A DNA stretch of 64,000 nucleotides from Arion vulgaris (lineage: Eukaryota > Mollusca > Gastropoda > Stylommatophora > Arionidae), in NCBI GenBank assembly GCA_020796225.1, contig CM036756.1, positions 57,256,616 through 57,320,615 of the forward strand. Direction: 5' to 3'. Under the pieces are notes generated by a model. That model was not told where the DNA came from. It saw nothing but the letters and a program-made list of their open reading frames with translations, and did not search any database. Made by a program: the position numbers and the translations under genes. Of this stretch, positions 1-12,300 are shown piece after piece; the first letter of the stretch is position 1, and the number at the start of each line of letters is the position of its first letter.

Positions 1-127
1 GATTGTTGCAAGAGCTGCGGAATTTGTGCAATACTCTTCGCAGGTGACGTGCCACTTCTATAGAGACGGACTGAGATATATAGAGTAAAACTCTGAGGTC
101 AATCCTTCTGCTGTAGACCCTTTTTTG
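1..127 (+). repeat. SINE-like family G copy, truncated by window edge
   Basis: Contains the block gcaggtgacgtgccacttct, followed by caatccttctgctg. It matches copies at 57065-57330 and 58217-58403 and an inverted piece at 11041-11085. One family member has a clear target-site duplication, so this is a mobile repeat. Confidence 0.6.
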
Positions 128-255
128 TTAAATGGATGTTAATTAAGTAGGCAGGTCATACTTGTTGAAATAAAAACTGTAATTTTATGATTGTTTCCGT
201 CCTTGTGGAAATATTATATTAATTGTGATGCTTGTGATTGTTTTATTTCACATAG

Positions 256-306
256 GAGGATGAGCAAGGAATTAATCCCTTAATCAAAGTCTGGAATCTT
301 GACAAG
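256..306 (+). CDS. VPS11: VPS11 exon e1
   Basis: Encodes EDEQGINPLIKVWNLDK, the conserved propeller blade near human residue 105. Acceptor catag, donor gtatga. The reading frame is whole-codon at both ends. Confidence 0.93.
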
Positions 307-3300
307 GTATGACACTTTGATCAATCAACTTTTAATTTGAAACTTCTTTTATGAAAATTGGCTATTTTTACTTAAGAAAAATAAGACACAGGTGAAAATT
401 GTTTGAATGTATGATATAAATTTTGAAATATAAGCCTTCTGCGATAAAAATATAGTGCATGAAATATAGTGAGCAATGGGAATTACTTCAATATGAAATT
501 TGTATGCTACAAATTTCTTTTTGACTGCTAAAGTTGTCTATGATCTGTGCACATTTCAGATGGAACGAGGAAACCCTACATGTACACGTCTGACCAGAGC
601 TATCCCCGGAAACAAACCGACACCAGTAAGTTGATGTTTTAAAGCACTGTTGAAAGTTTTTATCTTAACTTCAAGTCATAGAATGTGTTATGTTTCTTTA
701 ATATGTTTATCTTTCATAGAGTGTTTTTTTCTGTCACATGCTATCAATTCAGTCGTAGTCATGGCATCTATTATGGCACCTCTGACAGATTGTTATGTTA
801 AGGCTTGCTTTCCTTATCGCCAGTGTCCCTCACCATTCAGTTAAGCCGTACTCTGAATTCATAGATGCTTGTAATTTAGATCACCAAGTAAAGGATCATG
901 ATTTCCTGTAGTTAAACCATGTGCACAAGATGAACTTTAGGCCCAAGCTGACCTCGAATTCCAAAATTTTCACAGCACATGGTCACTAGCGTTGCACGTT
1001 TTCGACATTGCTATCTGCAACCACTTTCATAACAGTAAATAGCTATACTATCAAATAAAGTTAAAGAACTTTGTGTTTGCTCTCCACATTGAAAACTCAT
1101 GGAAGACATAGAACTGCACAATTAAGTTTTTACTTTATGCATTGCTAAAAAATTTAATGGTCAGCATAACATATTTTAGATCTTAATGTTCTGTCTTTCA
1201 TGAGATATGAGTTTTTATAGCGATAAAAAGAGTATAATTAAAATGGCGGACAAACATCCTGAATCCTTAATTCAAATACAAATAGGAAAAAACAGTTCAA
1301 TCTTCTAAATTACGTCACATTGCAGGTCAAAGTTAAGGATTCGTGCATATTTTTAAAAATTCAATGACAAATCTAGTACAAAAGTTGAGTCTATCACAAG
1401 TTAGGAAGATCAACGGGGACTGCCTAGAGTAGTTGATAGTAGCTCGGCCTGCTAGCTGTGAGACGCCTCATAGCTCGGGTTCGAACCTACTGTCCGGCAT
1501 TTGTTTGAGTCCCTGGTCTTACTCAGGACGATAACGTGAGTACCTCTGAAGTCGGAGAAAATCTGCCTAATATTTAGAATACTAATTCTGATACATTGAG
1601 ACACACTGCCAGTTTGATAAAAGTAAATTAAATGGCGACAACTCCTGCCATTATAAAATGGAAAAACAGTTTTCAAAATCAGTTTCAGAGATGAACTTCG
1701 TGAGTTAGATCGGACGAAAAAAAAAAAAAAAAAAAAAAAAGAGAATATCAACCCCAAACACATTGCATACTACAATCAGACATGCTTAATCACAAGGCAC
1801 GGATGTTGCAGATTTACTGTAAACTAACCAGCACAACATTTTTAGGCTTATTTGTTCATATCACAAATAGTGGATTATAAGTGGTTTTACTAGAGTGAAT
1901 GAGAAAGAAGATTTAAAGAATATACATGCGTAGCTACATTTGCTGTATGTTTCTTAGAGATGAGAAACATTTATCACTCAGTAATTACACATACACTCAC
2001 ATATATTTTATGATGTATTAATCTCAAGGTGTCTGCCTTTGCTGTTCATGAGAATTTGAATTTCATGGCATTGGGTTTTGAAAATGGCACTGCTGTATTG
2101 TACAAAGGAGATGTTACAAGAGAAAGGTATGTAACTAATTGTTCCATGTAATAACATTAGTGAGACCTGAGGCCTGTTAGTATTATATTCAGGGCTGTTC
2201 ACACATACAAGTTTACATTCTCTAAATAGAAAAAAAATTCTTCACTGACTATGCATATTCTTTAAATAACCTTCTCTGTTTATATATGCTTAATGTTAGT
2301 TTGCATCAAATTTTGTCAAGGTAATGAATTCATAATAATTAATTGCATTCATCAACTGGTGTCTGTGCAAATGCCACTAGTAGGGGAGGGAATAAACTGA
2401 GAAATGAAGAGAAGTTAATCCTAGTCATAGTGACAGGAAAGTTCAGATCAGAAATGGAAGCTCCCATTTGGACAGCAGAAATGGCACTGCAGATAAAATA
2501 AACATCAGATTTGTGGGAAACTAGTGTTACTTACTGATGCTTTGTCAAAAATAACCTCATTGAAATATAAGAGCACCAAGTTGAATGAAGTTGAGGAAAT
2601 TCTAGACGAAGGACTCAAAACTTTTAAGAGAGTAATGATTTAAGTGTACAAAATCACATTGCTTTATTAAGTCTGCTGAAAGAAGCAGGCAAATTGCTAC
2701 ATAAAGATTATCTTATCAGTTGCTAGAAAACTTCAACCGAAAGTCAATACAATGGAGAGGGTGAACCAACCCAGCATATGGATATACTGACTCCAGAAAA
2801 ATTGGTTATCATACTTGCACCGAACAGACCTCAACAAAATAAAACAACACATTGTACATCAAAATATGCTTTAAAGGATTGAATCCGGAAGTCTGCGTGC
2901 GGAATGGGTGGACAGCATTCAGAGATCACATCTCAAGACTGACATAGCTGTACACATATGGACATCCTGAAGTGCAGGGTAACGAATGTGCTGACTTTCT
3001 TGCAAACAATGTCTTGACTCCAGTGGGCAGATGTATGGACAGAGGTGATGTCATCAATGGGTACTCTCATTTATGGATATGGGCGAGTCTCAGACACTGG
3101 AACAAGTGCGAGAGTTAGGCGTTAAGTTTGAACATGCCAGACAGTGTCATCTTCGGGTAGAGAGAGAAGATATACTAATCAACTTTTCATGAGTACAGTA
3201 AGCAAGTGAACTTTGGGATGGCTGCTGCAACTGAGGACAAAGCACTCATGGGAATGCCCAATGTACCATGACATCGATCCATAACATTAACATATTCAAG

Positions 3301-6300
3301 AGTATCTTTTACTGCTATCATTGAATTGATATGGAGTAGTATGATGAGCAATGGCAAAAATTCATACGTCCTACAAACCCATCCACTGCAATCAGATCTG
3401 AGTAAAAGAATGTGGTCCACATTCACCACCTTTGATTAGACACTATATGGTGGAACTGAAATCTTGAAAAAGCTTATATCACAGAGAATCCACAATTCCA
3501 GTCTAAAATGGATGACGATCTTGAAAGAAATATAAGATAGTGGTTCACTTCTGAATAAGTGGATAAATCCTCTCTTTGTCTGAAAGGTTGGACATCAAAC
3601 AAAGATGCTTTGAGAAGTGGCAACCTGAAGATAAATATGAGAAGTGAAAATAACGGTATTGAATAGTGATCAACACATAAAAAAGCAAAGTCAATGACAT
3701 TGAGGGTTAACTGTACTTTGTGCAATGCTCATTTATCTGGATATTTACATCATCATTATTCAATAGAGTGTCCTGAGCAAAACTTTGCCACCCTAACACC
3801 CTTCTGAATTTCTCTCTCTCATAGACCAGATGTTTCACCTCTACTGCTGTCATTTTCAAATCATCAGTCACATCCTGAATCCATCTTCTCCGTGGTCTTC
3901 CTCTTCTCTTTGATGGAATGCCTCCTTCCATAAGGATCTTTTCTTATTTTTTCGTGTTCAATATACTTCAATTTTCTCTCTCTTATTTGTAGCATCAGCA
4001 AGTTTTCTTTGATTTTAATTTGCTACTAGACCTATTTGGTCTCTTCTATGTCCATAATATACGAAGGACTCTTCTGTAACATTTATATTCAAAATCACAT
4101 ATACGCTTTTCCACTGCCATTTAGAATGCCCATCACACCCATGTTACATACCTACTGTAAATATGTATCTTCTTATCATTTTGACTGTTGTTGCCTATCA
4201 GTTCCATTCCATACTGTGTTTAATTGTTAGAGTTTCTGTCCATCTTTTTATTTTCATTATCCCATTTCCATCTCTCGCTAGCAGCGAACCGAGATATTAA
4301 AAACCGTTCCATTTTCTATTTGAATATTTGCTTGCATATTATAATTTTACATCATTCAACATGTGGAGCATCTGACCGAATGGATTATAGCACTGCTCCC
4401 ATGCTGGAGACCCGGGTTCAATCCATGGTAAGGCCAAGGCTTTTTTTCTGTCTATGGCATAAAGAAAACATCCTAACCTGAACAGTTTCGCTGTGACTTC
4501 ACTAGCTATGCAGCCATTAAATTTCACATGCTTATGTCCCTCCTGTCCTACACTGCCCAAAAAGCGGTGTTACAGGCAGTAACGATCGTTGTTTTTTTTT
4601 TTACATCATTCAATTTTGATTGTTGACAGACATAGCAAGTTACGAGTCGTGTATGAAGGTGGCAAACGAGTAACAGGTTTAGCATTCAAATCACAAGGGA
4701 AGGATGTGTTTCTCTTTGTTGTCACAGATAACATGACTTTGTCAATAAACATCACCACCAAGGATACACAGGTATGTTTTTTATGAATCATAAGTACAGC
4801 ATTTGGATGTTGTTAGTCACTGCAGTTTATTCGAAAAAAATGAACTCATTGGTGGTCTCTGTAGCTAAGCCCTTACCTTGCGTTTCAAATGTTGTGGGTT
4901 CAAATGAACACAACATTTTTGGTTGCGACTGTAAGTGAAAAGAAGAGTTTAGCGTATGGTAGTTTTCTTTTTAACCTTTTGTCCTTCATTTCATTTGCTT
5001 GAAATATTGTTCATATCTGCTACATTGTCCTTGTAAATTTTAATCGTATTATAAATGATCTAGTTTACACAGAGGTTAGTGTAGTTGTCTTTCCAATGTT
5101 GTTTTACTGGACCTGTGAGTTTGCCTCAATATATTATATTCAAGGTAGTCTTGAAGTATGCCCTGTGCTATCTCAGGCGCCTTTGTTACAATAATACATG
5201 ACTAGATTGCTAATCTTGAATTTTGTATACATGTGACTGGAGAGTCTTTTGTGTCCCTGATGACAACTTTGTCTAATCTGTCCATATAGGCTTGTGTATT
5301 TTATACCAAAAGGCAAACTATATAAACATGGAAGTTAAGTAGTTTTACAAAGTGGTTTTGCATCATTGGCACTAGAGAACACTATTTGCTGTCTTATGCA
5401 CTCTATTTTGGGTAGAAAAATTATAGATAGATTAGCTTTGCTACCCAGATTTACATGTGGAATTTTGTTTCTGACTGTAACGTTGACCCAGCTTGAATTT
5501 AGTACGAGAGAAACACTGATAGGTAAAGGTGGCTGGCGTGAGGTTGACTACATCACCCACTGTGTGTCGTAGGTCAAAGAAAAATATGGTTCTAGCACCA
5601 TATTCACTAATATTTTATCAATTATATAAATACTATCATCATAGCACTTTGGAAATGTTCATAGGTGCTCCGATCCCTGCGATTAACTAATTCAGCAGTG
5701 TCCAACGGCCCAACACGCCAGTTCGATGTTAATTAATTAATCTTTTTGCATATTTGGTATGTTCTTTTTGGACTGTACCAACATGGACACCAATCTCTCT
5801 CAATCTGGTCAGTGCTTGGGATTCACAACCCTGAACCTCCTCTGTTCAGAAAGTCTCTCAATGCGTTGAGAATGTCATTTCAGTTGAATGCAGTGCCCTA
5901 TGATATCATAGTCATATCATTGAATCTATCAGCTCGTTCATTACCCATAACTTCAGTCTACCCAGGCACAGAAATGAATGGGATTTATTTATTCACCAAT
6001 ATTTCTCTTGATATGAAACTGAGCTACTTTACTTTTTTATTGATAAATTGCATATTCCATTATATGTTACAGAAAGAAATCTGAAAGAAGATTAATGTTT
6101 GCACGTTAGAAAAAAAGCATTAAACTAAATTTGTGTCATGTGTTTTGAGAAGCAAAGAAATGTTGATTCCATTTTTTCATTGGTATTCCCTGTTTGCAAA
6201 TGGGGCAACTACATTTGTTCTGGTTTACCACTGTGCATGCTCAGTAACCTAGTGTAATGGCTCACTAAACATGCTATGAAATGCTTGCATTTTTAAACCA

Positions 6301-9300
6301 ACTTAACTAACTCGAGTGAAAATGGTCACTTTGACCCACAAACATCTGCAGGAATAAGATGTCCAAATTTAATGATTCCAGAGTTTGGTGTTTCCATTTT
6401 TTCTGTGACACAGTCAGTTTTATAATTAAGATTTTTTAATGAAAAATTATAAGGAAAGTATGTGTTTGCCTGAGGGAGAGAATGAAGAGTATAACAAGCA
6501 AGCCATTGGGACCATCAGAGTATGCATACCCTTCAGCACCTATGACATCAGTTCATTAACCGATAGGTAGATAGACCACCACATGTGTTTGCATGAAAGA
6601 ATGATTCTGTATATTGTTTCTCATGATTACAGACTGTGTTAGAGAATACAGGAGCTACTCCTGGAAGTATTGTCATGAGTGATGCGAGTCAAGACAACCA
6701 GCTAGTCATCGGGAGACAAGATGTGAGTACATGAAAGAAGGTGACCGTTAATTGTAGTTTGCAGTAAGTAATAATAGTAATAGCCGTCTATTTCAAGCTA
6801 TGATGATGACATCCTCAAATATGTGTTGTTGCATCTGTTTGGTGTGCACAGAGATGACTGTAGATACCAATCCTGGAACATAATCCCCTACCACAGTTGT
6901 TATATGAGCAAGGTTGTACTTGTGGGTGCTGTTGTTCTGTCTTATTTTCTTATTTGGATACATAAAAAGGCATTACGGGCTGCAAAAGACATTTATGGAA
7001 GCAGTCATGGAAACGATGAAGACTACAGAAAGATCACAGTAAGGATGGATTTAACATGTATTTGCCAACTTGAACATGGTAGCAACGGAAGCAGGACATC
7101 TGGTCTATGAGATACAGAAATACCGAAAGACTGGGAGGGTAGCAAAGTTTTTCTATTGAAAGATGATGATTTATCATGTTTAATCTGATAGTCATTATTT
7201 CATTGGTACTTCCAGTTATCTCAATCAATTACCCGTACATACATACGAACCCTTTTTTCATACCTTGAGGTGTTTTGGGGAATACATTGGTAGGACCATA
7301 TTTTTCATTAACCGTCGGCACAGGATATGGGATCTGATCAACATCATGCTGGACGTCTTCATTTTCCAGTACTTTTCCTAGTACCCAATTATGGCTGGGC
7401 CGACCTGAGAGCCATTATGATTGGAAAAATATTCCACGGCCACTGTGGAATTGAACCTGGACCATGTACCCAAGAAGCAATTCACTGGCAACTGCATTAC
7501 TGCGGCTCTCTATACATGCATACACTAGTAAAATCAAGAAAAAGACCTAGGAGCAGGTGGATTGACAATATCACAGGGATACTAAAACAGAGTTAACCTG
7601 AAATCCACACGAAAAGAGAGAGGAAGACCAAAATACACATTGAGAAGAGAACTTGAATTGAATATCATGGTGATTGGGAAGACATGAAAAGAATAGCACA
7701 AGATTTAAAAGATTGTTTACGTTTATCAAAGATATGTGCTCCAGTAGGAGCTGAAAGGTGTTATTACTCTTATTAATTGTTGCATGTTCTTCCATACATT
7801 TGTGACAACATCACTCCATAATATATTCAGGAGACAGGTTTGTGTAAAAATGAATAGTTTAAACAAAAGAATATGGAGATACACAATAGCTTATTTTTTA
7901 AATTAATTTTCACTAGGCTGTGTACTTCTATCAGCCTGATGGACGGGGGCCATGTTTAGCTTTCGAAGGTGTCAAACTCCAACTTCATTGGTTCAGGGGA
8001 TACTTGATTATTGTTGGCAAGGAGAGCAAAACATTACCAAGAGCTCCTGTTCTGTAAGCTGATAAGATATTAATTGTCATTACATTAGTTTGTATGGAAA
8101 GTTTCTTTAAGGGTTGATAAAGATCTTGCGTTCGCCTGCTATGAATTCAGGCATAGTCAGGCCGCCTAGTATGGCGCTTCTAATTTTTGCATGAAGGCCT
8201 GCTTTCCTTATTAACAGTGTTCACTGCCAGACAGGCATGCCTTCTCAGACCTCAGAGATATAAAGATCTTATCTAAGGTCCAATAATACGATCCGATGCT
8301 CCTGTTCCATTTTTTTTTAACTAACATGACTGGTGAATGACGTGCAACTGGCAACAAACACAACATTCCTGTAGTCTTACTTGGGTTAAATAGTTAACTA
8401 TGATGGCGAGACAGCCCACAGAAATTTCTGTCAGAGCCAATTCTCCAATAGATACAGCAGATGCTAGGTCCACAGATATGACACATCCTAGTCCCCATCA
8501 AGACTTGCATGTGGAACACACCTTGGCTCAAACAACAAAGAGAAGACTACTCTTCATACAGGCAATGTCTTGCTGACAAGGGTTAGGAATTACATGAACA
8601 GAATGATTGCATAACTTCTCCAACTAAAGACAGAATGTGTCAGCCCTAACATTCATGAATATCCAGTAATGAAAATGGAACTCGATACATCATACTGTTA
8701 ATGACTATATTTAATGAGAGTAGGTTGCAATGCCACCGTCCAAGCAAAACTCACAAAAAATATATTAAAATAGAATTCCTACAAAATTTCCACCATCTTC
8801 AAAAAATTACATTACGGATCCTCGCTGGTGCTACGGAGTTCATGCACTGCCGCTCAGATCTTCCTGTGTAAGAAAGAGATTGAAGAACAGATGATTATTC
8901 ACCAAAGTACAATGATGATGGTTCTATCAATCAATAAATCAACTGTGTGTTTGGTTGTGGCTGTCTGGGTTAGTCAAATCACATATTCTCGTAAACAGTA
9001 GAGTATATATTTCAGTAGAGTATATATATGTGTTACTGACTATGTGTTATGTGTGCTTCTGACCTTATGCTCCGTCTGAATAAACAGATGTCATGTGTTT
9101 CTAGTTTTATGTTATATACAAATAGACAGATGCCATATGTTTTTACCTTACGTTATATCGAAAAAACATTTGTCATGTGTCTGCCTTATGTTAAACACAT
9201 GTATGTTTGTGTTTCTGACATTATGTTATAACTGAACAAACAGGTTCCATGTTATTATGTTGTTATGCGATCAATCTCATGGCACATTGGATCACATTGG

Positions 9301-12300
9301 ACTTAGGTTTCCTGTGTTTCCTACATTATGTTATAACTAAACAAACAAATGCCATGTTCATCTTATGTTGAACAAACAGATGTCTGTTTCTGTTCTCATG
9401 TTAATAACTAAACAAATGTCATGAATATCTGACCTTATATTATGTGTGAATAAACAGAGGCCCACATGGTATGGAAATGAACACAGTCACAGTATATGAC
9501 ATCAGAACAAGTTCATAGCTTATTCTGCTCCTTATCCTGAAGTTATTGATGTCATGTGTGAGTCTGGTTCCATCTTCATTTTTACTGGAGACAGAAAGGT
9601 AAATATACATATATTCTGAATGTGATTCCAGTTCAGAAAGTTTGGATATGAAGTAACTAGCTAGTCCACCTGCTTTGGCACGGGAACTGCCTGATTTGGC
9701 ACGAGAAATGACAAAATCCTGTATATTTGTCACTCAAAATTCTCTTTACTATTTTGTGACAAATTTTCTAAACTCCTGATGCTGCACACAATCACATTAT
9801 ATATATAAAGAAAATAAGTGTGAACAGACGGACCTTTGACATGCAACGGACATTAAGGCTTTCATAAGTTTGACACGATTTGATGATACACGCTTCAATT
9901 GTAGTAAATCTTGCAGAAATGTTGAGACTTCTTATTTAACATACTTTGAAATATTTTTAAATTGTACCTCCTTTTCGCTTCTTTGGTTTTAATGATTATT
10001 TCCTGTTTACAATTTGCATTGCTGGCTTTCACCAATTACCATTATTATCTCCCTTGACTGTAGAAATCAAGTTACCTTAATGCAATCTCCAACTTAATTA
10101 ATTCATAAAGGCGAAATGGAAGAATGTAGAGAGCTCAAAATAGTGTACCTAGAAATTCCAATCCGAATAAGCTGAGAAAATTTCATGACTCCCAAGTTAA
10201 GTGTTCCAGAGTTTTACCTGTGACAAACACAACCATTTTGTGTTTTATAGTTAAGTTGATTGAAAGCGTGTCACAAAGTCATATCTTTCTCACAGTTATG
10301 GATGCCATTTCTCACAAACTGGTGATGTCATGCTCTTGTCATATAAATGACAGAAATCGATATGTTGGAATTGTCCTCTTTTCACACAACTTGTATTTAA
10401 GAAATTGAATTGAATTTTTTAACCAAACAAACTCACAAACTAAGAATTACTTTCTTTGAGCAAGCAAGATTACTTTTACAATGTAATAGTAAATGTAGTG
10501 GAATAGTGAAAAAATAGTGGGAAAGAGACCATATTACCTACCATCACTAAAATTGACTTATTATGAATCTCAAAGGAAAGACGAAAGAAAGGTCAGTCAA
10601 AGACAACTTGGAGAATTATGGAAACTGTAATGAAACACAGTCATAGAATACCTTGCGAAGGATGGATGCAGATTGAGGAGTTGAAGAGATTTTATTGCTA
10701 GCTTACAAAACACTACACAGCTCAATGACCACTTATGGCTTGTCCTGATTTCCCTGTGTAGCTCAGTCCCTCTCCAATGCCCATGTGTTGCCAGGGCTCG
10801 TACGGCAAGCAAAGAATAGTAACACTGCGACCTACAAGGCATATCATAAGATGTGACTGGGGTAAGGGCCTAGGAAGCTACCCTAGTAAATAAAAAGCAT
10901 TGCAGAAATTGGATGTGCTGGCCTACTTGTAGTTGCATAACTGGCACAATGTACAATCATTCTTAGACTCAAATCACATACAAATCACAAAGAATGGTTA
11001 ACAAGTGGTCGATTTGGAGTGTTTGAAGAAGAAGCAGAAGTCCCTCTCCGCAGAAATGGCACATCACCTGCTGAGAATATGAACCGAATGACACAGTTCA
11101 GACACTTTGCCACAAAGACTCCCATACGTTTTAGTTTAGTGTTTACTTGCTTCTATTATGCCATATGTTCTTCATACTAATACTTATTCATATAATATTT
11201 ATGTGTACATTCAATTAGTTTATTAAATTTACCAGTTATACCAGCTGCAAGAAAAGGACACACAAAGCAAGTTGGAAATGCTTTTTAAAAAAAACAACTA
11301 TGCATTGGCAATCAGGTATGTTGCTTAACACTTTCTAAATAAATGAAATGTTTTGTAGCTTGTCAATCATTTGTTAACTATTTTAATACTTTTTTGTGTA
11401 TAGAGTGTAAGTAAATATCATTGGGGTTTATTGTAATATAGAGTGTAAGTATTTTAATACCATTGTGTTTTATTATGGACAAATATTAGGATTATCACCA
11501 AAGGAGCATACTGGGCTACTGTTTCCTGTATGAAATTAGAAATTGAAGCCATTACTGTTGCTCTCTTAGTTTTCATTTGCTACGGTAGTTATCGTGTTTG
11601 ACTCTATAGTTCGAAAGACGAAGCAGATAAAAACAAAGTACTGTAGTTTTACAAAGTAGAAAAACTAAGAAATAATGGGCCCATCTTCCTATATTAACAT
11701 GACTTCTTCAACCTTCATAAAAGAGATTTTTGTGCTTTGTAAAACTACAGTACTTTGTTTTTACTTGTTTTGCCATTGCTGCATAGTTCTACTGCATTCG
11801 TCCCTCATATCGATAATTCTATATTTGGAAAGGTAAAAATATCAGGTTTCGATGTACATAGACAATATATATAAATTCTTCCAACCTCTTGGGTACCACA
11901 GGAATATTACTGTCCTAAACATGTAGGGGGTCTGCAAAGTAAGGAAATGCCTAGTTTGCCAGGATCAGATAGCTATCTTCAGAGGTGAAAATATGTAATG
12001 TGTTCTCCTTAGAACGCTCCCTATTGGCCACTTGTTAAACCAATCTTTGTGATTTGTATGTAATCTGAGCCTAAGAACAATTCTACATTGTGCCAGTTAT
12101 GCACCTACAAGTAGGCCAGCATCCGATTTTTGTGATGCTTTTTATTTTCTAAGGCCGCTTCCATAGGTCCCCTACTTCAGTCACCTCTTATGACACACCT
12201 TGTAGATGGCAGTGTTACTATTCCTTTCTTCCCTTGTAAACCCCAGTAACACATGGATGATACCTTGAGGTATATTAGATGATATCATGTGTTAGGCCTG

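Noticed and set aside
1478..1487. Genuine tRNA gene
   Set aside because: A box B and a rough box A are present, but no closed acceptor stem or anticodon arm could be traced, and a SINE body and poly(A) follow. The same applies to the heads at 16990, 28805, 36990-37070 and 44060.
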